Assembly (NCBI RefSeq): GCF_014174275.1
Contig: NZ_JABEQK010000003.1
Location: 186,001-250,000, forward strand
Length of the DNA: 64,000 nucleotides
DNA from: Gluconacetobacter takamatsuzukensis
Lineage (GTDB): Bacteria; Pseudomonadota; Alphaproteobacteria; Acetobacterales; Acetobacteraceae
Direction: 5' to 3'
This document shows, one piece after another, positions 1 to 8,092 of the stretch (positions are counted from its first letter, which is position 1; each line of letters starts with the position of its first letter). Made by a program: the position numbers and the translations under genes. The notes beneath the pieces were generated by a model, which did no database searches, was not told the DNA's origin, and was given only the letters and a program-made list of their open reading frames with translations.

Positions 1-2
1 CC

Positions 3-1112
3 CATAACGGCGCCTATCGCGCCCCCGGCCCGCCCGAAGACCCGTGGCGGCCCTATATCGCCGATGCCTCGACCCGCTTCTCGGTTCCGCAGGCATGGGT
101 GCGCGCGGTGATCCAGCAGGAATCGGGCGGCCACGAATATCTGAACGGACAGCCGATCACCTCGTCGGCCGGCGCCATGGGCCTGATGCAATTGATGCCG
201 CAGACCTATGCGGACATGCAGGACCAAAATGGGCTGGGGCCGGACCCGTACGAACCGCACGACAATATCCTCGCCGGCACCGCCTATATCCGGCTGATGT
301 ACGACCGCTACGGCGCGCCCGGCTTCCTGGCCGCCTACAATGCCGGGCCGCAGCGCCTGGACGACTATCTCCAGACCGGCCGCCCGCTGCCGAACGAGAC
401 GGTCAACTACCTGGCCTCGATCACGCCCAATTTGGGCACGGAGGTCGCGCTCAGCGGCCCGCTGGCCGCTTACGGCAGCGACAGCCAGATGGTCTCGGCC
501 ACGCCGGCCCCGCTGCCGGTCGTCATGGCGTCGGCGCCCCGCGCCGCCCAGCCGGTCGTCGTCACCCCCACCATCGCCGACCCGACGGGCGGCCAGCCGG
601 TCCAGTATGCGGCCTATGTGCCGCGCCGCGCGCCCGCCGGGCAATGCGCGCGCGACCCGGATGCGGCCTACGACCCCGATGCCCCGTGCCAGCCATTGGC
701 ACCCCCTTTGTCGTCGCCGTCGCAGCTTCCCCCGCCCATGCCGACCGTCGCGGTCCCCGCACCGCCCGTCGCCGAGCCGGTGGCCGCCGCTCCGGCCATC
801 GCGGTACCGGCCGCCGCCCGCATCCCCCTGGCCGGCGGCGCCGCGCCCGGCGTCAATTACGGCCAATGGGCCGTCCAGGTCGGCGCGTTCACCTCGGAGG
901 GTCAGGCCCGTTTCGCCAACACCATGGCCCGCCAGGCGGCATTTAACGCCCTGAACGGCGCGCGCAGCATCGTGCAGCCCGTCCCCTCGCCCAACGGGCA
1001 CCCGCTCTACCGCGCCCGGCTGGCCGGGCTGGCGCGCGACAGCGCCGCCGGGGCGTGTTCGTCCCTGCGCCAGCAGGGGCTGGACTGCATGATCGTCCGC
1101 CCCGGCCAATAG
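3..1112 (+). CDS. Lytic transglycosylase with C-terminal SPOR domain (5' partial)
   Basis: This is a periplasmic murein hydrolase that would cleave the glycan strand of peptidoglycan. The open frame runs through the left edge of the window, so the true start is outside; the GTG at 99 is internal. The SLT domain is visible from the first residues, with the catalytic Glu in the QQESGG motif, then GAMGLMQLMP and AYNAGP, all typical of the goose-lysozyme-like family. A long Pro/Ala-rich linker (about 480-840) follows, then a SPOR domain starting at WAVQVGAF that should bind denuded septal glycan. The neighbour accA converges on it. Family assignment is secure; the exact subfamily is not. Confidence 0.9.
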   Translation, partial: HNGAYRAPGPPEDPWRPYIADASTRFSVPQAWVRAVIQQESGGHEYLNGQPITSSAGAMGLMQLMPQTYADMQDQNGLGPDPYEPHDNILAGTAYIRLMYDRYGAPGFLAAYNAGPQRLDDYLQTGRPLPNETVNYLASITPNLGTEVALSGPLAAYGSDSQMVSATPAPLPVVMASAPRAAQPVVVTPTIADPTGGQPVQYAAYVPRRAPAGQCARDPDAAYDPDAPCQPLAPPLSSPSQLPPPMPTVAVPAPPVAEPVAAAPAIAVPAAARIPLAGGAAPGVNYGQWAVQVGAFTSEGQARFANTMARQAAFNALNGARSIVQPVPSPNGHPLYRARLAGLARDSAAGACSSLRQQGLDCMIVRPGQ

Positions 1113-1228
1113 GGCCGCTCCACGCCGGGAGCGCAATTACGGGCCGAAGCTCCATTTGATGATGTGGCGGCACTCTCGCCCATCGGGCTGCCGCTTCCGG
1201 CAGGCACAGCGAGAGGCCGCGTCAGGAA

Positions 1229-1245
1229 CCCCGCCGGCGGCGGGG
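1229..1245 (-). terminator. GC-rich hairpin between convergent genes, possible accA terminator
   Basis: A perfect 7-bp inverted repeat (CCCCGCC / GGCGGGG) with a 3-nt loop lies just past the accA stop codon on the minus strand. Only a weak T-run (TTCC) follows, so termination is plausible but not assured. Confidence 0.4.
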
Positions 1246-1253
1246 CCGACCGG

Positions 1254-2210
1254 TCAGGTCAGGCCGTCGCGCCCCATGACCAGGAATTTCTCCCGGCGCT
1301 GCGCCACCAGCATGGCGCCGCTGAGCGACAGCAGGTCGGGCAGCTCGGCGCCGATGGCATCGCCCACCGCGCGAATCGCGGCCTCCGGGTCGCGCTGCGC
1401 GCCCCCCAGCGGCTCGGGAATGATACGGTCGACCAGATGCAGTTGCAGCAGGTCCTGGGCGGTAAGCTTCAGCGCCTCGGCAGCGCTGGTCGCCAGCTTC
1501 GGGTCGCGCCACAGGATCGACGCGCAGGCTTCGGGCGAAATGACCGAATAGATCGCGTGTTCCAGCATCATCACCCGGTCGCCCGCGCCCAGCGCGATGG
1601 CACCGCCCGATCCGCCCTCGCCGATCACGGTGGCAATCACCGGCACCGGTGCCGACAGGCAGGTATCGATGGACCGCGCGATGGCCTCGGCCTGGCCGCG
1701 CGCCTCGGCATCGATGCCCGGCCACGCGCCGGCAGTATCGATAAAGGTCAGGATCGGCATGCCGAAACGGCCCGCCAGTTCCATCAGCCGCTGGGCCTTG
1801 CGGTAGCCCTCGGGGCGCGCCATGCCGAAATTATGCTCCAGCCGGCTCTCCAGCTCGGACCCGCGCTCGGTTCCGATCACCACCACCGGCAGGTCCTGGA
1901 AACGGCCGATGCCACCGATGACGGCCTTGTCCTCGCCGAACAGGCGATCGCCGGCCAGCGGCGTGAAATCCTGGATCAGGGTGCCGATATACTCGGCCGT
2001 ATGCGGCCGCTGCGCATGGCGGGCGACCTGGACCTTCTGCCCGGGCGTCAGCTTGGCGTACGCGACGCGAAGCTGCTTTTCCGACTTTTCGGTCAGACGG
2101 GCGATTTCCTCGGCGATGTTGATGCCGTCGGGGCCCGACATGTGACGGAGTTCGTCGATCTTGTTCTCAAGCTCGGCGACCGACTTTTCAAAATCTAGAA
2201 ACTGGCGCAT
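1254..2210 (-). CDS. accA: Acetyl-CoA carboxylase carboxyltransferase subunit alpha
   Basis: AccA pairs with AccD to transfer the carboxyl group from carboxybiotin to acetyl-CoA, the committed step of fatty acid synthesis. The 318-residue length matches the family. The N-terminal helix (LDFEKSVAELENKIDEL) and the crotonase-fold core with TLIQDFTPLAGDRLFGED and GEGGSGGAIALG are typical. I chose the ATG at 2210 (MRQFLDF) because longer upstream starts add a Gly-rich stretch not seen in the family. It lies 80 bp downstream of xerD on the same strand, so co-transcription is possible. No anomalies are seen. Confidence 0.97.
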   Translation of the reverse strand: MRQFLDFEKSVAELENKIDELRHMSGPDGINIAEEIARLTEKSEKQLRVAYAKLTPGQKVQVARHAQRPHTAEYIGTLIQDFTPLAGDRLFGEDKAVIGGIGRFQDLPVVVIGTERGSELESRLEHNFGMARPEGYRKAQRLMELAGRFGMPILTFIDTAGAWPGIDAEARGQAEAIARSIDTCLSAPVPVIATVIGEGGSGGAIALGAGDRVMMLEHAIYSVISPEACASILWRDPKLATSAAEALKLTAQDLLQLHLVDRIIPEPLGGAQRDPEAAIRAVGDAIGAELPDLLSLSGAMLVAQRREKFLVMGRDGLT

Positions 2211-2290
2211 CCCGTGCGGATAGCACAGCCACGAATCCTGCCAAGTCCCCCCACCCGGTCCGCCGCCAAATCCGTCGGGCGGCATGGCCC

Positions 2291-3223
2291 CTACGGTTGC
2301 GTCTCCGGCCGCCCGTCCACGCCCTTCCGGCCACCCGCCAGCGGATGATGCGCCTCGACCACCGCGCGCAGCCGCTCGGCCAGCACATGGGTATAGATCT
2401 GGGTCGTGGCGATGTCGGCATGGCCCAGAAGCATCTGGAGGGCGCGCAGGTCGGCGCCGCGCGCCAGCATGTGGGTGGCAAAGGAATGGCGCAGCACATG
2501 CGGCGACAGGCGCGCGGGATCCAGCCCGGCCCGCAGGGCCACATCATGCAGGATCCGGTCGAAACCCTGCCGGGTCAGCGGCCGCTGACCATCCCGGCCG
2601 GGGAACAGGTACGGGCTGCGCAGCGCCTGGTCCCGCGCCGCCAGCGCCTCGGCCGCCGCCCGCGCCTGGACGGATAACGGCACGAGTCGCTCCCGCCCCC
2701 CCTTGCCGCGCACCAGCAGCATGCGGGCATCCCCCGACAACGCGCGGCGCGGCAGGGCGAGCAGTTCCGAAATCCGCAACCCGGACGCATACAGGATTTC
2801 CAGCGCCGCGCGCGCGACCAGCCAGCGCCGCCCATCGTCGGGCGGCCCGTCGCACGCCCCCAGCAGCGCATCGACCTCCTCTTCGGTCAGGAAGCGCGGC
2901 AGGGTGGCCGGCAGGCGGGGCGCGTCCAGCAACGCGGCCGGATTGTCGGTCCGCATCCCTTCGCGCGTCAGGAACAGATAGAACTGCTTCAGGCAGGACA
3001 GGCGCCGCGCCTGCGTGCGTGGCGACAAGCCGGCCTGCGCCAGCCCCGCCATGTATTCGCGCAGCAGGCCCGCATCGGCGCGGACCATCCCGCACCCCGC
3101 CTGCACCGCGAACGATTCGAGGTCACGCAGGTCACGAGCATAGGCCCGCAGCGTGTTCACGGCCGCCCCACGCTCGGCGGCCAGCATTTCCAGGAACGAT
3201 TCGGCCTGGGCCGCCAGGCTCAT
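2291..3223 (-). CDS. xerD: Site-specific tyrosine recombinase XerD
   Basis: XerD resolves chromosome dimers at dif together with XerC at the septum. The 310-residue protein has an N-terminal core-binding SAM-like domain (about 1-95) and a C-terminal catalytic domain. The catalytic set is complete: Arg150 (SGLRISELL), Lys174 (GKGGRER), His242/Arg245 (HVLRHSFATH), His268 (LLGHADI) and the nucleophile Tyr277 (TTQIYTH). The ATG at 3223 overlaps the stop of a 47-codon gene by an ATGA junction, which fixes the start and suggests translational coupling. XerC and XerD are hard to separate by eye; length and context favour XerD. No phage or integron features surround it. Confidence 0.93.
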   Translation of the reverse strand: MSLAAQAESFLEMLAAERGAAVNTLRAYARDLRDLESFAVQAGCGMVRADAGLLREYMAGLAQAGLSPRTQARRLSCLKQFYLFLTREGMRTDNPAALLDAPRLPATLPRFLTEEEVDALLGACDGPPDDGRRWLVARAALEILYASGLRISELLALPRRALSGDARMLLVRGKGGRERLVPLSVQARAAAEALAARDQALRSPYLFPGRDGQRPLTRQGFDRILHDVALRAGLDPARLSPHVLRHSFATHMLARGADLRALQMLLGHADIATTQIYTHVLAERLRAVVEAHHPLAGGRKGVDGRPETQP

Positions 3224-3363
3224 GAATGGACGAATCGATCCGGCGACAGGTCCTTGTGCACCGCCATGGCCGGCGCCGGCGGCGGAAACATGCCCAGCGA
3301 CACGAAGCCGCCGAGTCCGACCACGACCACAATGCCCACAAGAGCCAACAGGATGCGCCCCAT
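3220..3363 (-). CDS. Small single-span membrane protein upstream of xerD
   Basis: This 47-codon frame starts with ATG at 3363 and ends in a TGA that overlaps the xerD start (ATGA). The product begins Met-Gly-Arg, has one hydrophobic helix (residues 4-24, rich in Leu/Val/Gly), a Pro-rich turn (PPPAPA) and a short polar tail ending DRFVHS. It is predicted to be an inner-membrane peptide with most of its tail on one side. I do not recognise a named family. The overlap with xerD, the sensible topology and normal codon usage argue that it is real and not a chance frame. Its role is unknown. Confidence 0.65.
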   Translation of the reverse strand: MGRILLALVGIVVVVGLGGFVSLGMFPPPAPAMAVHKDLSPDRFVHS

Positions 3364-3461
3364 GACCGAACCCCAACGCGATGATGCCCGCCGCCTTGCC
3401 GGAACAGCCGGCCGTGATGCGACATGGCGAGTTGTCTTTGCTCTATGGTAGGTTGGCGCTC

Positions 3462-5213
3462 ATGTCACGCCAGAACGCCTCCGATCCGTCCGAGTCCGCC
3501 CCCCGCCCCTCCGCGGGGGAGCAAGCGATGCCTTCCACCGATGCGACAGTGACCGCCCTTCCCCCCGCACCGGGCCGCGAACCGCGCGAGGACAGCATCG
3601 TGCTGGTCGGACTGATGGGGGCGGGAAAGACGACGATCGGCCGGCGAATCGCAACCCGCCTCGGCATGCCGTTCATCGATGCCGACGTGGAAATCGAACG
3701 CGCGGCAGGCTGCTCGATCGCCGACCTGTTCGCCCAGTATGGCGAGGCCGAGTTCCGCAAGGGCGAGCACCGGGTCATCCGCCGCATTCTCGATGGTCCC
3801 CCCGTGGTGCTGGCCACCGGAGGCGGCGCGTTCATGGACCCGGTGACGCGGGCGATCGTGCGCGACCGCGCGACTTCCGTCTGGCTGCGCTGCCCGCTGC
3901 CGGTACTGGTGCGCCGGGTGCAGGGACGCGGCCACCGGCCGCTCCTGAACGCAGGCAACCCGCGCGACGTCCTGGCGCGCCTGATGGACATCCGTCACCC
4001 GACCTATGCCGAAGCCGATATCATCGTGGATTGTGGAGAAGAAAGCGTGGAACAGAGTGCCGCGACCGTCATCAATGCCCTGGCGCTGGGCAGGCAGCCG
4101 CGGCTCGTCCCCGTCACGCTGGATCGCTGGCAATATGACGTGACGATCGGCGAGGACCTGCTGCGCCATGCCGCCGTCCTGCTCTCGCCGGTCCTGCCGC
4201 AGAAGCGCGTCGTGGTCGTCACCGACTCGACGGTCGAGTCGCTGCACCTGCCCCATCTGCTCCAGGGACTGGCCGAGGGGGGAATCGAGGCCCGCACCAT
4301 CGTCGTGCCGCCGGGCGAAGGCTCCAAGACCCTGGCCGAATACGAGCGCGTGACCGGAATATTGCTGGAAATGGGGGTCGAGCGCGGCACCACGGTCATC
4401 GCGCTGGGCGGCGGCGTGGTGGGCGACCTGGCCGGTTTCGCGGCGGCGACCACGATGCGCGGCCTGCCCTTCGTGCAGATCCCGACCACCCTGCTGGCGC
4501 AGGTCGATTCCTCGGTCGGCGGCAAGACGGGCATCAACACCCCGTTCGGCAAGAACCTGCTGGGCGCGTTCCACCAGCCGCTGGCGGTGCTGGCCGATAC
4601 GGCAACCCTGGCCACCCTGCCCCGGCGCGAGATCCGCGCTGGCTACGCCGAAATCGTCAAGGCCGGCCTGATCGGCGACCCTACCCTCTTCGAATGGTGC
4701 GAGGCCAACGGCCAGGCGGTGCTGGACGGCGATGCCGACAGCCAGGCCGAGGCCGTGCGCCGCGCCTGCGCGTTCAAGGCCGCGGTCGTGGGCGACGACG
4801 AACGCGAGGAACGCAAATCGGACGGACGGGCCCTGCTCAACCTGGGGCACACGTTCGGCCACGCGCTGGAGGCCGAACTGGGCTATGACGGCCGCCTGCT
4901 GCATGGCGAGGCCGTGTCGCTCGGCCTCCGCCTGGCCTTCGTCACCTCCGAGCGGATGGGCCTGTGCGACGGCGCGGACGTCGCACGCGTGACCGCCCAT
5001 CTGGAGCGGCTGGGCATGCCGGTGCACCTGCGCGACCTGGACCAGACTTTTTCGGCCGAAAGGCTGCTCGCCCACATGCAGCGCGACAAGAAAATGCGCG
5101 ACGGGCGCCTGTCCTTCGTCCTGGTGCGGGGCATCGGGCAGGCTTTCACCTGCCGCGACGTTCCGGACAGCCTGGTGCGGGAAATTCTGCTGGCGGAGGG
5201 ATGCGCTGCATGA
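3462..5213 (+). CDS. aroKB: Bifunctional shikimate kinase / 3-dehydroquinate synthase
   Basis: One protein carries two steps of the shikimate pathway. From the 3462 start, residues about 45-210 form shikimate kinase, with a Walker A at 50-58 (GLMGAGKTT) and the ATGGGA and RHPTY regions. Residues about 215-580 form the NAD- and metal-dependent dehydroquinate synthase, with GGGVVGDLAGF, VDSSVGGKTGIN and the metal-ligand region NLGHTFGHALE. In many bacteria aroK and aroB are adjacent separate genes; here they are joined in one frame with no stop or frameshift. The ATG at 3528 has a better ribosome binding site (GGGGGAG, 6-nt spacing) and would drop a disordered 22-residue leader, so it may be the true start. 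Confidence 0.95.
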   Translation: MSRQNASDPSESAPRPSAGEQAMPSTDATVTALPPAPGREPREDSIVLVGLMGAGKTTIGRRIATRLGMPFIDADVEIERAAGCSIADLFAQYGEAEFRKGEHRVIRRILDGPPVVLATGGGAFMDPVTRAIVRDRATSVWLRCPLPVLVRRVQGRGHRPLLNAGNPRDVLARLMDIRHPTYAEADIIVDCGEESVEQSAATVINALALGRQPRLVPVTLDRWQYDVTIGEDLLRHAAVLLSPVLPQKRVVVVTDSTVESLHLPHLLQGLAEGGIEARTIVVPPGEGSKTLAEYERVTGILLEMGVERGTTVIALGGGVVGDLAGFAAATTMRGLPFVQIPTTLLAQVDSSVGGKTGINTPFGKNLLGAFHQPLAVLADTATLATLPRREIRAGYAEIVKAGLIGDPTLFEWCEANGQAVLDGDADSQAEAVRRACAFKAAVVGDDEREERKSDGRALLNLGHTFGHALEAELGYDGRLLHGEAVSLGLRLAFVTSERMGLCDGADVARVTAHLERLGMPVHLRDLDQTFSAERLLAHMQRDKKMRDGRLSFVLVRGIGQAFTCRDVPDSLVREILLAEGCAA

Positions 5214-5515
5214 CACGCCCGTCATGCGTTGCGATATCGCAACACAGATGCGCGGATATCACATAAAACTGCCATAGAGCGGCTCCGGGCCGGCCACCGA
5301 ATACGCCCCGCCCGGAAATGGTTGCAATCAGCACGTAATCTTAGCGAAACAAACTGTTGCTTTTTCAACACGGTGCTCAATGGTAATGGCTGCTTTGCCT
5401 ATGATGCGGGTTCCTAACCCGGAACCGGAAGATCTATAGGGGGTTAAGCATCACGCTGAGGTTAGCCGTCTGTGGTTTGACGGTTACTCGAACGGATGAT
5501 CAAGAGGACGAAAAA
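5214..5515 (+). other. Intergenic region / probable long 5' leader of the ompA-like gene
   Basis: This 302-bp stretch has no convincing gene. It contains a perfect 16-bp palindrome (GTTGCGATATCGCAAC) at 5228-5243, and a small inverted repeat GGTTCC-N6-GGAACC at 5409-5426. A good ribosome binding site (GAGGACG) sits just before the ATG at 5516. The region is more AT-rich than its surroundings, as expected for the promoter of a highly expressed porin-like gene, but I cannot fix a -35/-10 pair with confidence. Confidence 0.5.
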
Positions 5516-6634
5516 ATGCGTCTCCGCACGGCATTACTCGCCACCACGCTGATGGCGGCTGCACCTGTTGCAGCCAACGCGACAATCATTACCGGTCCGT
5601 ATGTCGATCTGGGTGGTGGTTACAACCTGGTTCAGAACCAGCACGGCCATTTCGCCAACAACCCGACGGGCGGCGTGATGAGCTCGTCGCAGTACCGTCA
5701 CAAGGACGGCTTCACGGGCTTCGGCTCCTTCGGCTGGGGCCTGGGCAACGGCCTGCGCGTCGAGGTCGAGGGCCTGTACAACTATTCCGAGATCAACCAC
5801 CGCTCCGGCGCGCCCAACCGCACCAGCGGCAGCGACCAGTCCTATGGCGGCCTGGTGAACGTGCTGTATGACATCGACCTGAAGCAGTTCGGGATCGACG
5901 TTCCGGTGACGCCGTTCGTCGGTGTGGGTGCCGGCTATCTGTGGCAGCACTACAACCCGACCACGACCAGCTACATGAACGGCAACGTGAACCGTCTGGG
6001 CGGCACGACCGGCGGCTTCGCCTACCAGGGCATCGTCGGTGCGGCTTTCGACGTCCCGAACGTTCCGGGCCTGCAGATCACCGCGCAGTACCGCATGGTC
6101 GGCCAGACCTTCAACAACGGCTCGTTCACGATGACCTCGTACAGCCCTGCCGGTCTGAGCCGTGGCCACGCGAACTTCGACGACCGCTTCAACCACCAGT
6201 TCATCCTGGGTCTGCGCTATGCGTTCGACACCGCGCCGCCGCCGCCGCCGCCGGCTCCGGTCGTTGTGCCGCCCGCCCCGACCCCGGCGCGCACCTACCT
6301 GGTGTTCTTCGACTGGGATCGTTCGGACCTGACGGCCCGCGCGCGTGAGATCGTGGCCGAAGCCGCCCAGGCCTCGACCCACATCCAGACGACGCGGATC
6401 GAAGTCAACGGCTACACCGACAACTCGGCGGCCCATCCGGGTCCGCGCGGCGAGAAGTACAATCTCGGACTGTCCGTCCGTCGCGCCGACAGCGTGAAGG
6501 CCGAACTGATCCGTGACGGCGTGCCCGCGAACGCGATCGACATCCATGGTTACGGCGAGGCGCATCCGCTGGTTCCGACGGGTCCCAACACCCGCGAGCC
6601 GCAGAACCGTCGCGTGGAAATCATCCTGCACTGA
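5516..6634 (+). CDS. OmpA-family outer-membrane protein
   Basis: This is an abundant-type envelope protein linking the outer membrane to peptidoglycan. The 372-residue product starts with a clear signal peptide (MRLRTALLATTL..., cleavage likely after AANA). Residues about 25-240 form an 8-stranded beta-barrel-like domain with alternating aromatic and Gly-rich strands. A Pro-rich hinge (APPPPPPPAP) follows, then a C-terminal OmpA domain (about 265-372) with FFDWDRSDLT, NGYTDNS and NRRVEIIL, the peptidoglycan-binding signature. The start is fixed by the signal peptide and a GAGG Shine-Dalgarno; the upstream in-frame codon at 5477 would hide the signal. The gene is closed by a strong terminator. 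Confidence 0.94.
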   Translation: MRLRTALLATTLMAAAPVAANATIITGPYVDLGGGYNLVQNQHGHFANNPTGGVMSSSQYRHKDGFTGFGSFGWGLGNGLRVEVEGLYNYSEINHRSGAPNRTSGSDQSYGGLVNVLYDIDLKQFGIDVPVTPFVGVGAGYLWQHYNPTTTSYMNGNVNRLGGTTGGFAYQGIVGAAFDVPNVPGLQITAQYRMVGQTFNNGSFTMTSYSPAGLSRGHANFDDRFNHQFILGLRYAFDTAPPPPPPAPVVVPPAPTPARTYLVFFDWDRSDLTARAREIVAEAAQASTHIQTTRIEVNGYTDNSAAHPGPRGEKYNLGLSVRRADSVKAELIRDGVPANAIDIHGYGEAHPLVPTGPNTREPQNRRVEIILH

Positions 6635-6666
6635 TCCTGGCGGTTTCCGCCCGGTTCGACAGGGTA

Positions 6667-6698
6667 AAAAGGGATGCCTTCGGGCATCCCTTTTTTTT
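6667..6698 (+). terminator. Rho-independent terminator of the ompA-like gene
   Basis: An 8-bp perfect stem (GGGATGCC / GGCATCCC) with a TTCG tetraloop is followed by eight T residues and preceded by an A-run. This is a canonical intrinsic terminator 32 bp after the stop codon. Confidence 0.95.
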
Positions 6699-6768
6699 AT
6701 TGCGCGCTGTTTCCCGCCATGATGTGAAGGCGGCCCCGCCTCTTCCCAACCGACGAGCGCCGCGCGAC

Positions 6769-7233
6769 GTGCCCAATCCCCGCCCCTCTCCCGCCCCTGC
6801 CACGTCCCCCGGCGCCACCGGCAGCCTGCGTGCCCGAATCGTTCCGTTCATGAAATTCGGGATCGTCGGGGGCACGGGGCTGATGTGGGACACGCTGGCG
6901 GTCTACGGCTTACGGCCCCTGCTGGGCCTGACGGGCGCCACCGTGCTGGCCTATTTCATCGCGGCCAGCATGAACTGGCTGGCCAACCGGCTCTGGACAT
7001 TCCGTCACATCGTCCATGCCGACCGGCCGCTGGTTCAGTGGGCACGTTTCCTGGCGGCCTGTTCGCTGGGCTTCGTCATGAATCGCGGCATGGTCTTCAC
7101 GCTGTTCCTGCTGGTCCCGCTCTGCCGGACCATGCCTTTTCTGGCGCTGGCGGCCGGCGCCCTCGCCGGGCTCGCCGCCAATTTCACCCTCAGCCACCGG
7201 ATGGTCTTCCGCCACCGGAAACCGGGCCCGTAG
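6769..7233 (+). CDS. GtrA-like multi-pass membrane protein
   Basis: GtrA-family proteins are small four-helix membrane proteins often involved in moving or modifying polyprenyl-linked sugars. This product has a basic, Pro-rich N-terminus, then FMKFGIVGGTGLMWDT, which resembles the first helix signature of the family. Three further hydrophobic helices follow, with the conserved NWLANRLWTFRH segment between helices two and three, and the tail LAANFTLSHRMVFRH. The start is uncertain: GTG 6769, GTG 6724 and ATG 6850 are all in frame and none has a strong ribosome site. The gene stands alone between the ompA terminator and a convergent tenA-like gene, so no glycosyltransferase partner is visible. 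Confidence 0.8.
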   Translation: MPNPRPSPAPATSPGATGSLRARIVPFMKFGIVGGTGLMWDTLAVYGLRPLLGLTGATVLAYFIAASMNWLANRLWTFRHIVHADRPLVQWARFLAACSLGFVMNRGMVFTLFLLVPLCRTMPFLALAAGALAGLAANFTLSHRMVFRHRKPGP

Positions 7234-7242
7234 GCCGGATCC

Positions 7243-7947
7243 TCAGAGCATTCCGGAACGGCCGGCATACCAGAAGGCGGCTTCCAGCTTCACGGCGGTC
7301 CGGAATTCGGACAGCAGCGCCGGATAGCGCCCCTCGGCGCCATAGCGCCCGGCCAGCGATTCCAGCGTGTCGAGTCCGGCCTCCACCAGCCCGATGAATT
7401 TCTCGCCCCCATACAGGGCAATCCAGTCCCAGTAGGGATTGCCCTCCCGCCGGGTCGCCGGGTCCGCCATCAATCTGGCCCCGATCTCGCCATAACCGAT
7501 CAGGCACGGCGCCAGCGTCACGATCAGGTCCAGCAGGTCGCCCGTCTGGCCCCGATCGAGGATGAAGCGCGTATAGGCCAGCAATTCCAGCGATTCGGGC
7601 TGGCCGTGCAGATCCTCGACGCACAATCCCCATCCGGCGCAATAGGCGATATGCAGCGCTAGCTCGGTATCCAGCAGGCCGGACACGATGGCGGAGGCCG
7701 ATCGCATGCCCTCCATCGTGTCGGCCTTGTAGATCGCCAGCGCATAGGCCCGCGCATACTGGATCAGGTACAGATAATCCTGGATCAGGAACCGCTGGAA
7801 ATCCGCCTCGGGCAGCGTCCCGTCCGCCATGCCGCGCACGAACGGGTGGTGGATGAACCGTTCCCAGTCCGCGCCGCAATCGCGCCGCAGCCTGCCGGCC
7901 AGCCCCTGTTCCAGACGGGGCCAGTCCCGTTCCACGATCCAGCTCAT
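7243..7947 (-). CDS. tenA: TenA-family thiaminase II / aminopyrimidine aminohydrolase
   Basis: TenA proteins hydrolyse aminomethyl-pyrimidine breakdown products of thiamine so that the HMP moiety can be salvaged. The 234-residue all-helical protein shows the family hallmarks: [14 protein letters not shown] near the N-terminus, FLIQDYLYL with the substrate Asp, and [11 protein letters not shown] carrying the catalytic Cys. A late Glu in [12 protein letters not shown] fits the acid residue. A good AGGAAAGGA ribosome site precedes the ATG at 7947. No other thiamine gene and no TPP riboswitch is evident nearby, so it is a stand-alone salvage gene. A few TenA-like proteins have other substrates, so the precise reaction is inferred. 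Confidence 0.88.
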   Translation of the reverse strand: MSWIVERDWPRLEQGLAGRLRRDCGADWERFIHHPFVRGMADGTLPEADFQRFLIQDYLYLIQYARAYALAIYKADTMEGMRSASAIVSGLLDTELALHIAYCAGWGLCVEDLHGQPESLELLAYTRFILDRGQTGDLLDLIVTLAPCLIGYGEIGARLMADPATRREGNPYWDWIALYGGEKFIGLVEAGLDTLESLAGRYGAEGRYPALLSEFRTAVKLEAAFWYAGRSGML

Positions 7948-8092
7948 GGGTTCATCCTTTCCTCGGTGTTTTCAGGGCACGCCGATTCACCTCGTCGCGC
8001 GCCCTTGCTCTTCCTGCCGGGCACGCCGTGCGCTAGGTGATGGTATCCGAGCTTTCCAGCCTTCGCCATTTCAGGATCGTCAGCCCTCCGCC

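Noticed and set aside
2291-3223. xerD as a phage or integrative-element integrase marking an island
   Set aside because: Length, motifs and housekeeping neighbours fit the chromosomal Xer recombinase; no att repeats or phage genes are present.
5229-5417. A 62-codon frame in the ompA-like leader
   Set aside because: It has no ribosome site, mixed composition and no recognisable feature; the region is better explained as promoter and leader.
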